Positions 42,104-54,267 of a stretch of 64,000 bases of DNA are shown piece by piece (position 1 is the stretch's first letter; the number at the start of each line of letters is the position of its first letter). Source of the DNA: Numida meleagris. Taxonomy: Eukaryota; Chordata; Aves; Galliformes; Numididae. The notes under the pieces are model-generated. The model made no database searches. It saw only the letters and a list, made by a program, of their open reading frames with translations, and was not told where the DNA came from. The stretch spans positions 17,329,090 through 17,393,089 of the forward strand of contig NC_034419.1 of assembly GCF_002078875.1 (NCBI RefSeq), read 5' to 3'. Position numbers and translations under genes: made by a program.

Positions 42104-44920
42104 AATATTCTAAAATATCTAAAACTATTCTATTATGTCTCAGATTGAAGCATGCAAAGATGATCGCTTTGGTCGTTTTTGTTATTTTTCTTCATTAAGC
42201 AGTTCTTAACAGACCTTTTAAGGAGCTGAAGCAGAATCCGTGTCCAATCAAACTGATCAGCATTTTGGGGCATGGCTTTTCAATCACAGCATGATCTGCA
42301 GTCATTTAAAGTAACTTTATACAACAGAGCTGTTTGGATTATTCCCCAAAGATTATCTGCAGGATCTTGAAGAGCACTTTGGATAGCTCAGAAATCTCAG
42401 CACTATATATATTTTTCATTACATTCCCACTGCTTTTGTAATGTTTCTAAAGTGTCAGTGTTGGGTACAGTAATAGAAAAGGATTTGCAGTTTACTTCAG
42501 TGGGATAGCAGTGCTGTCTAAGCTAAAATTAAAATAGACTTCACTTATCTGTGGAACTAAATATTTAAATGTGCTCAACAATCACTCATGTCAAGCATCC
42601 GTGTTTGCATTTTTTTTTCCTTGTGCAAATGCCACCAAAGCAACGTTTTGTGGCAGCAAGTAGCTTTGCATTAATGACAGCAGTCCTTCTTCTATCTGTG
42701 GTATTATTTAAAGTGAGGTTGAATTATTAGTTATTCAGGGCAGTGCACTTGTTGGGAAGAAGGTAAGTGGGGAGAAGGAAAGGGGAGGTACATGAGCTGC
42801 CTGGGAAGCTCACAATTGTCCTATGGAGCACTTGTATTCCTGGTGTCTTGTATTGATTCCTTCCACTTGGAACCTTCCATTTCCTTACGCTCAGCCCATT
42901 CCCAATCAGTTGCATGAGCTATCAGTGACAAAAGCCTTATTTATTTTCATCAGTATCAAACACTACAAATACAGGTGAAAAATCAAAGACTTTAACTTCT
43001 GGACAAAGTGTGCAAATTTTATTATTTGACTCAGTTGTTTCTCCAGGTCTGCTTCTATGGGCATGGGGAAGCTCTTGGTTGGCCCCGTGCTGGGTAATTC
43101 AGGAAGAGCTCCACAACATCAGTGGGCAGCAACTAAATGAAGATGGCAGTGGAAATCTTACCTCAGTTTCCAGAGAGAAAGCCTCATTAAGGGTCACTGA
43201 AATGAGTAACGTGTCAATGCTTCTCATGAATTGTACTTACATCACTCAGCAGCTTCATTTCAAAGTATGTATCTGTTTGAGAGTACAGTTTAAACCTGAA
43301 TAATATGGGGTGGATGTGAAGCAGGACATTTAGAAGGCCTACTCCTGTGAAGAGAACAAATTCTCCTGAATTCGTATCTTTTTTTTTTATTATTTTTAAC
43401 AGGGATTATCTTTGAAATCTTTCCCATCAGTTCACTCCACATTCCAATTTCAGCTTTATAACACCCCTCACTGTGCAAGTCTTGGCAGGAAACTTGCCCA
43501 TCTTGCAGAGCTTTGCATGAATAATTCATTTAAGTGTCATGCTGATTCACAAAAGGTTGGAATATTTCTTTGGAGAGAACGTTTAATAGGGTTCTCCCAA
43601 ACAACACAAAATAGATCTTTGCACGAGTTTTATGGGGTAGTATCTCTTAAAAGGTTTTGCACAGTCGAGGATTTAATGAACTGAAAACCAAAACATACAG
43701 CAGTCCCTTCTACCTATTTGCTGCCTAGGTTGTAGAATGGAGATGAAGCTGCTGAACTGGGATCAGAAACTTGAATCTGTCAGATCTGAAGGCATAGGCA
43801 GAAGTTCGGGAAAATCGATACAGCTCCTGTTTGGCTGCCTATAGTCATATCTTCATTTGGGTGATACTATATGACAAAGATAAAGACAGAGCATGAAGCA
43901 GCACTTTGGCTTATTTTCCAAGCCAACAGAAAAGATACAGCTTCTGCAAAACACGGTTGTTCTGAGGGGCTCCCAGCTTCACTGTGTCCCAGACATTGTG
44001 TTAAACAAGGCATAGTTTAACCCATCAGATTGAGGCACCTAGGTATTCTGACCCCTCTGAAGAAAGAGCTAGTTATGTGTCAAATAATGGGTATTTAGAA
44101 GTCAGTGAAGCTTACTGGAATGGAGGATATATATATTTTTTTCCTTTTGAAGAAAACTTTTAAACAGGTTTCAGTGATCCCCAGCTCCTCCTTTTTCACA
44201 AAAGAATCTCCATCTAAGAGACTGGTTTGAAGTGGGGAGCCCCATGGAATCTTTCAATGGACCTCAGCCCATTTTATTTTTGTTAATGCTGTTTTTAGCA
44301 TTATTACATTTTTTTAATGGGAAATATTTTGCCCCCCCTCAAAAAAAAAAGAAAAAGCTAAGCCATAACCAGTCATTGCCATTAGAATACAGCATCCCAT
44401 CAATCTTGTTGGTGTTTGCAGGAACAAATTTCCATGTGTTTTTGGCAGCTTTACAATTGGGATAAAATACTTTGTGTTGCTTGGGGGATGGGAGGCCATC
44501 ATATTTCCAGTAGTGCTATATGCTGTGAAGAAAAGTAGCTCTTAAGGGAAGTGTTCTTGGCATACAATTGGATCTCATTATTAAATGAATTGACCAGACA
44601 ATCGTTATATTGTTGCCATTTCATCAGAAGAATTTGGCCTCAAATCTAAATGAGGGCATAAGCTCTTGTTGGTGTTGAAGTGGTTGCACAATTCAGTAGA
44701 GCTGAGTGTAGAGGTTACTGGCCTCACCTTGCCAGCAGTGAGCAAAGACGAGGAGACAGCAAGAGCCCTCTGGGACTTCCATCTGTCATGCAGTGACTTT
44801 GCCCTCTACATTCTTTCAAAGCTGGAGTAAGCTACAAGATTTCTTTCAAGCCTGCACTTTGAAATGAGGTAGGGAGTTTCCTCTCAAGTTTTCACCCAGC
44901 AGTGCTGGAGCCAGCTACTC
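42104..44920. other. Intergenic, no feature recognised
   Basis: Unique AT-rich sequence with short A or T runs near 43379 and 44340. No exon, RNA gene or repeat family recognised. Confidence 0.6.
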
Positions 44921-45052
44921 AGGAAGCTGCACAACCTCCATCCTTGGAGATCTTCAAGACTTTGCTAGACAAACTCATGGCTGACTATGAGAGGGGAAAT
45001 GATGACCCCTTATGGCCCACTCCAGCCAAGATCTGTATGGATCCACAAAACC
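44921..45052 (+). mobile_element. Degraded CR1-like 3' fragment
   Basis: GGAAGCTGCACAACCTCCATCC, TTGGAGATCTTCAAGACT and TTGCTAGACAAACTC parallel the CR1 stretch before the 3' end. A later piece, GATGACCCCTTATGGCC and CACTCCAGCC, parallels the terminal segment. It is more diverged than the other copies. Confidence 0.55.
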
Positions 45053-47790
45053 TTCAAGGTGAGGATCCTGTAGGGTTTCACTGAGGCTGTGAACAACACC
45101 CAGCTGTACAGGACAGGTCATGGCAGGTAGATAGGGATCCTAAAGTGTAGCTCTTTGACCTTCAGTGCAAACATGCCAATAGAGCTAAGCAGGTGGGCTG
45201 CCTGTGTGCCTGGCTCACCCACCTTGAGGATCTTGCCTGTTTCACAGTCCAACTTGCAGCTCAACAGGCTTGAAGGCTTACACACTGATTACTGCTGAAA
45301 TGCCTTGCTACACAGCCATTGCTCCTCATAGTGCCTTCCTGGGAGCTCCCTTAAGGATTATATGGGTGAGTGGTGGTTTTCGGTATTTGTGAAGTAGTTC
45401 TCATAATCAGGATCTAAAAGAACAGAATTTCTTAAACTAGCTGATTATTTTTTTTCTTTTTCCTAGTTATCGTTTTGTTGAAATTAGTATTGTAATTGCT
45501 TTCTCTGCAGACTCTATAACTTCATGCACTCTCGGTTATAGAGAGGACTATGGATGATGGGTGACTAATGCTGCTTAGTTAGGGATTTTTTAAAAATAAA
45601 TACAGAATCTGTCAATCCATTTTCTGTCAGTGAGAGAAACAGCTCCTGCTTTCACAGCCTTTTCCTTCAGGGGATTCTGTCTTGGGAAGTACTGTAATAG
45701 GCAGAAGTATGGGTTTTGACTTCTTTGGCAGTTTTCACTCTGTCCTTTGCAAATACCCTTGCAGTTTTCAGATAACATGTATAGGGGCTGAGATGTGCAC
45801 TGCCTACCAAGGAACAAAGCCGAGCAAACTTCTTGCAGTGTCACTGGCCATCGTGTGTCAAGTCAATATCCTCTAATTTTATAACGAAGGATAATAAAAA
45901 TTGGACAAACAATGTCTGTACCCTGAGCAACTCAACTCAGCTGTACTGATTAGGATGGTGCTTCCTGGCTTTAAGTTGGCTGGCAGTCTGTCCCTGATTG
46001 CTTAAAAAAGTGGCCAGGTGTGTGAGGTTGCATGTGTACACCCTTAGCAAGCAGCTTGCCAACAAGTTTTCCTATCAGTAGCTCAGTGATCAATTAATTC
46101 AGTTCAGATTCCTCTACAAGGTTCAAGGGGATACTTTTTCATTTTACTTTTACGAATATACAAGATTTTCTTTCCTTGTGATTAGCACCTCTCTCCTCAA
46201 GCATTTCTCACATTTCCTCACCATGTGAGCTTCCTGTTAGCCACCGTTTAAAATGAAAAAGAAGCAGTCTGCTTTCCAAACCTTAAGGATCGGCCTCCTC
46301 TGCTTAAAAAACTGGTTGTGGGCTAGAGGGTGCAAGGGCAGCATGAGCAATAGGGATCCAACCAGAAACTTCCATGACCTAAATGAAGCATCTCCCTCCA
46401 GATGTCAGAACAGTGAATAAATGTTTCATAAAACATTGCTTTCCAGGTCAGGCCGAAAGCATGATTCCTATGTTTGTGCTCTAACCCTTGCTATTTAGTG
46501 AGCCCCATCTATCCATGCTGCTCTGAACGCTCTGAGCACATATCTACAAGTTTAGCAGCTGGGGCAGAGCAGTGGCTGCTGACTGGGCTCTGCTGTCTGT
46601 AAGGGAGGGGATGAAAGCACTGAGAATTTTACAGTGCAACAGAGGAAAACAGATGGTGCATGGCTGCATTTAGAAGGGAGGGCACGAAGCCAAAATTAAG
46701 CTCGTGGGGTGAAAACCTTTTCTAAGTATTGACCCTTACAGCTTTCTTCAAGCGCTGGCTGCTTTACCTACAGGTGAGGGGAAAAGCCCATTACTGCTGC
46801 CACAGCCTGAAAACCAGAGAAGCTTTGATTATTTGTGCTCATATTCCACCACTAAGCAAAGATGCCTGGCGCTGAGGTTTTGCTGTATGCGAGATTCATC
46901 CATGTGCTCCACACTGGCACCCGCGATGGTGGTATTGCAGGAGCTGCAGCCCAGCCTCAGCTCGCCCTGCCCATTGTTAGGGAGCTGAGCAGAGCTGCTC
47001 ACCACGTGCTTTTAAGTGGAGCATGCAGATTGTCAGCAAATTCTGCTAACAAGTGGCGGAATTTATGTGCTCATGGACTAGTCACCACGTTGGAGATTTA
47101 TGGTATTCTCCTTTCATGCTGTGCTGTTGCTGCTGCTTTACAATTAGAGGGAAGCTGGCATTAAAAACATCTGCTACTCATGTTGGTCCATAGTTGCCAA
47201 ACTTTTTGCTCTCATTCTGCCAAGTAGCACCTTGCCAGCAGTACCGTTGTGCTTAAATGTTAGCTCTGTGCTTGCAGACATTAGTGCCACTGAATCAGCA
47301 CTAATACTGACATTTCACTTAGGGAGGAAAGGATTTGTGAGGAAGCAGCACCTTCAGGAGCTCAATTAGCCTGGAAGAGCAAAAAAATAATATAGCATGT
47401 CCTACCCAAGAGCACAGTGGGAAGTGACATCCTGTGTTTTCCTGAGATTTCCCAACAAATGGTCTGGGCATGGTGCTCCAGAACTGAGCTGGTGACGGAC
47501 TGGGCTGTGCCACTGACAAGCCAGGGCACACGAAGCCCTGGCATGGGGGTCCCAATCACATCCACAAGCACAAAATCTCCTGCTGTTTGTAGCCTCAATT
47601 TGTCCACTAAGCTGTGCTTTTGTGAGCCCTCCTTGCTGTGCTGAGATGCACCAGGTGGGCGGCAGGCTGGGCTGAATGGAGCACAGTCACTGAGACAGGG
47701 TCCTGGCATGCCCCATCCCAGCAACCCTTTCATGAGTTTTAAAATGGTAGAGTTAGATCTATTTCTATATCTTTATCATTAGATACTGAA
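45053..47790. other. Intergenic, no gene recognised
   Basis: Unique sequence. A perfect short hairpin, GCCAGGGC-7 nt-GCCCTGGC, lies at 47520-47542; its meaning is unknown. No exon or repeat was recognised. Confidence 0.6.
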
Positions 47791-47846
47791 ACTAAATGAT
47801 CTTTAAATTCCCTTCCAACCTAAGCCATTCTGTGCTTCTGTATAGG
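47791..47846 (+). mobile_element. CR1 LINE 3' end
   Basis: AATGATCTTTAAATTCCC, TTCCAACCTAAGCCATTC and TGTGCTTCTG match the CR1 terminal sequence in plus orientation. Upstream identity is not clear. Confidence 0.8.
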
Positions 47847-48396
47847 ATTCAGCAGCCGTTCACTTCCACTCCTCAGTCTAACGGTGAGGGATTTTTCTGA
47901 TTGCTCCCTAACGTGAACACCCCACTGCCATGCGTGCAGCCACACACTCTCACCGCGCAGAGAGAAGAACGGAGGCAAAGCGCTCCAAAAGGCGTGTGAG
48001 CAACACGAGTGCTGACCCTCTATCTTGGAGCTACGTGTTGAGACCAAGCGCCTCTAGGGATAACTACAGACGTTCAGCAGCCCATATGCGAGGGACTTTG
48101 CTTTGACCCCTGTAATATGTTACGGACATATGGAGAAGCGCGTCCCGCCGCAGGGCTGTGTGATGCTGCGGAAGGCAAGGGGTGACACGGGGACACCTGC
48201 CAGCACGGAACAGCCAGCGTGCCCCCGCCAGCTGCTGCAGGAGGTCATGCACAGGCGCATACAGTGAGTACCAAAACGTGCTTCTTTTCTCATTCCCGTA
48301 CAATATAAGAATGATGAACAGCGGACCGGGGTTTGTCTCTCAGTAATGCAGCATGCAGTGTTCCTCGAGGCTCCCAGATGGAAAAGGTTTTGGTGC

Positions 48397-48415
48397 TTTT
48401 TTTTTTTTTTTTTTT
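48397..48415. repeat. Poly-T run (T19)
   Basis: Nineteen T in a row. It could be the poly(A) tail of a minus-strand retroposed copy, but the sequence to its right resembles no gene or SINE that I know. Confidence 0.9.
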
Positions 48416-49211
48416 CCAAAAGTTGGCTGAATCCTATTGATTCATATAAGCTGAAAGTTTGGGCTGACACGAAGTAGGAATTGAATGTAAACAGTATCGA
48501 TAGGCCTCCAAAAACTGCTACGTGCATTCTTTTTATTCTCGTGGAACAATCCCTTCCTTCCTCCAGGCAGCACTTAGCTGGGCTGCCGTCAGATTTCCCA
48601 GCCATTGGATTTTTCCTCTTTTCATAACTGTTCTGTGTTCTTGTTAAGTGCAGTTCAGTTGTTTAAACAGACGGACTCCAATTGCTTTCCTGCAGCTTTG
48701 CACCTTTTTGGCATTCCCTTGGTTGCGGGTATGACCCTATGTGTGCTGGCAGCCCCAGGCATAGCTGCACGTCCAGCTGAGGCAGAACGGCCCTTCCTCC
48801 TGCACCTGAGGGATGCAGTGACACCTGGCAGCTCTCTCAGGTTCTGTCCCACGTCAGCATTTTGGTTGTCGTCTAAACAAGGATATCAGCCTACATTGCG
48901 TGTGCCATTGCAGATAGGAAGGGAAAAGTCCAGCGTTTTATATGTCACTTTGTTGGCATAAGAAGAGCCACCAGTAAGCTTTTGCTCATGTGTTTTTGCA
49001 TCCATGGGCTGGGCTGCGTGTTTTACTCACCTGCTGTGTCTGCTTACCCCGTGAGTAGCCAAGTGCCGTGGCATGGGCTGTTCAGGTATTTTGTCGGCAC
49101 AGGGCGGTGCTGCTACGTGGGGCTGAGGGTTCAGCACGTGCATCATTTCTCCCTTTAGATGAGAAGCTGCGTATTTTGGCTGCGCTGGGAGCGGGTACGT
49201 GCAGGCAGCGA

Positions 49212-49227
49212 GCAGCAGAGGGCACTG
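49212..49227 (+). promoter_or_regulatory. CTCF-like motif
   Basis: GCAGCAGAGGGCACTG matches the core shape of CTCF sites (CAGCAG-GGGG-CGCT type) with a few departures. It lies inside the second CpG cluster. Confidence 0.3.
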
Positions 49228-49400
49228 ATCCGACAGCAGTCGGGGGAAACTGCCGTCATCTTCAGCGCAATCTAACGGGGACCGAGATTAATCTGCTAAT
49301 ATCCTCCCGTTCGTTTTTTTTCTCCTGTATCAGTGCTAATTGCCAAACAAGTGACAACTTTTTTTTTCAGTATATTACCCTGGTACATTGTGCACTGTTG

Positions 49401-52400
49401 CTGTAGATACGGTTGTTTGCGAATTTGCTACAGACTGCTCTCTGAACTCCAGAGGTTTTGTGTTGCTTCTGCATGTATCAATGCAAATAAATGGAGGCTG
49501 CAATTTCATCTATATCAAATTCACCCTACACGCTATTTAAAGCAGTCTAAACATCAGAAGCTGTGTGGTGGAATATTCCACGGGGGTTATTTTATTTATC
49601 ACGGTTTACTTTCAAATAAACCTGTCGCCTTCCTTTGGCTTTATTTCCCTCCAAAAGACGCATTTTTCTCACGAGTGGAGGTGGCACTTTGTTTAGCTTT
49701 TAACTGTGCGCTCACAGCCGTGTTTAAGAAATGCTTTACACCCCTTGTCAGCGAGACTGGTAAATAAACCAGGTCTGAGGTTTGGCAGAACGAGCAATCA
49801 CCAGCCTGCATAAGGTGCTGGGTTGCTACAAACCAAATTCCTATTGCCTTTTATGTAGCAGCGTTACTAAGAGCATTATAGAAAACATGACTATCTCCCG
49901 CAGCATTTTCTAAGATTGGGCTAATTTGCTGTTTTTAGAAGAGCTTTGAATGAAAGGAACTTACTGCTGAAGGCATGATTTAGATGTTTACCGAACATCA
50001 GGCCCAAAATAGAAAAGGGATCTGATTCTTTGCTCTCTGGGATTGCTGACCCCAATGAAGGCATGAAGGTGGGACCACTGAGGATAGCCCTGCTTTCTCT
50101 TTCCTGATCAATGCAATACAATAATTAAAATGTTTTGAATGGCTGGAAAGGGGTTGCCCCTCCCTCCCCCAAGTATACTCTGTGTTTAGTGTTGGTACTG
50201 CAAAACTCCTGTCTAAATACAGTTTGTACTGTTAGGAGACGGCAAATCATCATTGAAGGACTTACCTCTCTAACCTCATTATGAGCTTCAGCAGAACAAT
50301 CCCAAATTAATGCTGTCTCACCTGGCTGTGGGTGCTCACTTAAAGTCTTCAGCCTGATCAGTCTGAGAGACATCATTTTCAGTGATGGGTATAGCATTTC
50401 CCCATCAATAGATAATGCATCTTTGTGAGTGCTGAGCACTTTTCCAAATACAGTATTCATATTGCACGGTCACTCTTCCGCATGTATATTTAATGCAAAG
50501 AAGTTAAAACTAAATTTGGTGTCAGGTTTTGCCGGCCTTTTCCTCGCTGCTTTATGAGTTCTGCTTCACCCCATCAGTATGAAGAAGGCTGGATTTTGTT
50601 CTTAATTAAATTTGCCCATCTGACAGAGAAAGCCCGTTCATACTGGTGAATGTTAAGCGGGATCTGGCGTCATTTCAGACCAGGATGTCACAGGTCAGTG
50701 TTAATCTGTGGCGGCTTTCTGGTTTGTTTGTTTGATTTAGCCTTATTTAGCAAATGCCTCAGAAGGGTTTCTGAAATGGAATTAGGTCTTCTCAAGGGAG
50801 GTCAAAGCGAGCTCCCCAGGGAGATCCCTGGTTTTAGGCTGTGTTTCAGCTTTCTAGTGGCGTAGGGATACAGCCCCAATTCCCTGCTGTGTGCAGTTCT
50901 GCTGGGCACCTGCTCTGCCCAAGTTACGTCCTGCTGCAGGGCCCAGTTCCTGCTGAGCAAGGAATGCACGTCATCTCCTAAGTTATAGCTGTATACTGTG
51001 TTAATGAGAGAGAAGCAATGGCTGCTGAAATGTGTAACGTTACCCACAACCCAAAAAGCTGTGCTGTTCAGCTGTGGGCAGGAGGGACAGCGAGCCCAAG
51101 TGAGCATTGCTTGAAGTGCCCTTCTACTGCATGTTCATAATGTCTGAAAAGAAATCTAAAACAGAAAATAGAGTAAAATAGAACTGTTAAACTAATGACG
51201 CTAAGCTAGGATAATAGGGAGCGGTTGTTCAAAGAGGAGGTCTTTGCTCTGAGGCTAGACTGCTGTGAGCAATATGGGATCTATCATTTCCAGTGACAGG
51301 TGCAGAAAACATACCAATGTCTTCATCCTTACATCCCTGAAAAATAAAAGTTAGCTTTCCTTGCCAGCCTGGCTTCCATATTGCAGAAGCCAAACATAAC
51401 ACTAGGAATAATTGCTTTAGCCTTTAGTTTTGAGTGGAGTTTCTTCTTTTTCTCTGTCAAGCAAATAGAAACAGCACTTGTAGTAGTTTAACGTACACTA
51501 CTGTATCGAAGAAGAAAAATTCAATAGAGGTGAAGATAACTTCTGTCAGCAAAGAAAAATATATTTTTTTATACAATCTATGCTAAACTTTTCTTTGCAA
51601 TTGTTGAGAAATACAAAAAATCTATGCATCACACTCTTGGCTGGTAGTTGATGGCTTTAGCCTTCAGTTTTTCCGTCTGTTGTCTTACTAACAACAGCAA
51701 AAATGTACAAGGTAAGCTGTTGTATCAGTAAGGGTAGAGCAGCAGAGTTCCCATGCACCTCATTTTACAATCTGCTTTGACATGAAGCGAGAAACGACTG
51801 AGCACAACCTTTACTGCAATAATTGGATTTTTGCCATCAGGAAAAGCCTGTTACAATTGTGTCCTCTGAGAAATAATACACTTTTAGGTTTATAGAAACT
51901 ATTCTCTGTAACTCAAACTCCAGCAAGAGAGATGTGAGGTGCATGGGCTGGATCCTTACACATCAAGTATTGACCTGTCATTGCTCTGTCAGTAGCACTG
52001 GTTGGTTTACACCAGCTTCATCTGAAAATCATTTTGTGAGACACGTCTTAAAAGCACAGACTAATTTTAAAGCGATCTCCTTAGTCCTCCTCTTTTTATT
52101 TTGTTTACATTTTTGTTGTTGGTGCTTCAGCTCATGCTGTTTTGCTGGTGAATTTGTTGCTGGTGAATTTGGTGCCGGTGTGGAACTTCTTCACAACTCC
52201 ATTTCAGCCACTGAAGCAATAGAGGAGGATCAGCAGAGACAACTGCAGAGCAGCCCTTTCTCAAAGGAGAGCGGCCTCAGCAAATCCTGCTGGATGCCAA
52301 AGGCTGGGACACCTGTGCCACATGCACCTGCAAGGACAGAGCTGCTGCTGGAAAGCAGTACATTCAAGACTGGTGTTGGTGCCAGAGGAACAGACTGAGA

Positions 52401-54227
52401 TGGATCCCAAATGCCAACAGGAACTCTGCATCTGAGCATCTCTGCTGACAAACCCGGTGAGGCCAACCATTCATGTCTCAATGTGTGCAACACGTTGTCT
52501 CTTCAGCGTTAAGAAAACTATAACCATAAAATTATACCTTAGATGATATACTCTCTGTGTTTCCCCAAAGTAAGGTTTCTGAAGACTATCAGCTCTCTGA
52601 ACTCCTCACCAATGGGTATTGGTGTGTATCTGATGATACACGTATCACATTCACACCTCTTCCCTTTGGAGCTCCCACTGGTATTAATGGCAGCAGGATT
52701 AGGCCTTGAATTATTAACAACACAAGATAATAGGAACCTGTTTTATTTAAGTACAACCACTGTGAGTTTGGAAGTGTGAGACGGTAGTGATGAGCCATTC
52801 TAAGTAGAGGGAGATGCATATTAAGTCAAATTGCCTTGTACTCAAAACCAATTTGAATTTACTTCAGACTTTGCATAACCTTCTTCTCAGTGCTATACAA
52901 ATGTCTTGATAGACTCATTAAAATCTGGAAAACGGGAACGAGAATTATAAGACCAGAGACTCATGAAAGAGCTGAAATAAAAACCCATAACTGAAGTGTG
53001 AAGTTACAGAGCAGATCACTGAGAGTTTTAAGTTTCAATTTCTTTCTCTTTTGGGTTTAACACATACTAACTGTTACTGTACCATTTTTATGCAGTGAAA
53101 CATACACATTTCAACCCATTTCCTCACCATTCTTTTCGCAGGGTGCTCTACTTGCGTGGCTGATAGTGGAGACCCTTACAATGTCATTGGTAGAACAAAA
53201 GACCGAATACCAGTAAATCTCTGTGAAATATTGATTCTTGCCCTTGATGATTTACCTCATCAAGGCATGTGTGCTAATTTGTTTTTCAGAGAGCTCCTCT
53301 GACTTGACACTAAGCACCATGTCACATGAGTGCATATGTCACCACCTGTCCTCATTCCCCTCCACATGGACAGTACCAATGGCAGCACTTCCCTGACTGC
53401 TGCACGACCAAACCCAAATTGTTTTCTCACATCTACTGTGCCACTGGGGTTAAAACTGGGCTCTGATCATTAAGGATACCTTGAAATGTGACTTGTATGC
53501 CGGTGAAAAATTCTCAGCTGAAACTCCTTTTTACACCCCAATTTGATAGAAAAAAAAATGAGGCTTTCCTTATCACAATTGTACAGTATGAAACAAATTG
53601 CTTCACATTATGATTCCCTCCACTTTAAATTGTCCCATTGTTTAGACTGGAGATGGCTGACAGTTTCTTCATTTATCTTTCGTGGTCTAACGCTGCAGTG
53701 GAAATATTCAAGGCATTAGGCTGGTGCTGATTTGTCAGCCTTGACCTTCCGCCACATTAGCTCATTGCAAACCTGACACTCTTCATTTCTCAGCTGTAGA
53801 TTCTTTTCTGAGCTCTCTGAGTCAAGATTAGCCACCACTGTTTATGTGAAAGATGTATGGGCATGTATCAAAAGCTGACATATAGTGTTTTCTTTTTCAC
53901 ACCGGAACCTTTATTCACCAACCGGGTTCTGCAGCAGAAATGCATCTTACTGTTCTCAGCTCATAACAAAACTTAACTGCTATTTGTTTAATCTCTGATT
54001 TATGTTATAGACTTTGTCTGCCTTAATAAGAGCTGTTACACAGCAGACCAGCCTATACTTGAAATGAGCAGTGAGTTCATGCTATTTAGTGATCAGAACT
54101 ACCCTGTGTGGGATATGATGGTGGTTTCCTCTAAAAGAAATGGACTCGTTCAACTTTAGATTCAGACTTGGTTTTAGGAGAGAACTGCCATTGTTGGAGC
54201 TGAATTCTTAGTAATCAGGCTTGCAAA
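49401..54227. other. Intergenic, no gene recognised
   Basis: About 4.8 kb of mostly unique sequence. An octamer word, ATGCAAAT, lies at 49481-49488. The open frames in it (for example 51934-52398) have no recognisable domain. A short imperfect repeat of GCTGGTGAATTTGTT is seen near 52144-52175. Confidence 0.55.
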
Positions 54228-54267
54228 TCTTTTCCAATCTAGACGATATTATGATCCTATGATTTCA
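54228..54267 (+). mobile_element. CR1 LINE 3' end, short and diverged
   Basis: CTTTTCCAATCTAGACGAT followed by ATTATGATCCTATGATT matches the CR1 terminus in plus orientation. Only the last 40 bp or so can be recognised. Confidence 0.65.

Larger units (their letters stand above)
47881..49400. other. Isolated CpG-rich block
   Basis: Two CpG-dense parts lie in otherwise CpG-poor intergenic DNA. In 47941-48240 I count 20 CpG in 300 bp at about 59% G+C, an observed/expected near 0.77. A second cluster lies at about 49065-49315, with about 18 CpG. A T19 run at 48397-48415 and ordinary sequence separate them. This is the composition of a small CpG island, but no exon or known gene was recognised beside it. 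Confidence 0.5.

Noticed and set aside
48120..48605. Minus-strand 161-residue open frame overlapping the CpG-rich block
   Set aside because: Its lysine run comes from the T19 tract and the rest shows no family signature. CpG-rich DNA has fewer stops, so long frames are expected.
49333..49767. Plus-strand 144-residue open frame
   Set aside because: No domain recognised; AT-rich sequence with a poly-T start. Treated as chance.
51934..52398. Plus-strand 154-residue open frame with a Cys/Phe-rich hydrophobic stretch
   Set aside because: The hydrophobic part comes from a T-rich stretch; no homology recognised and no start or splice context.
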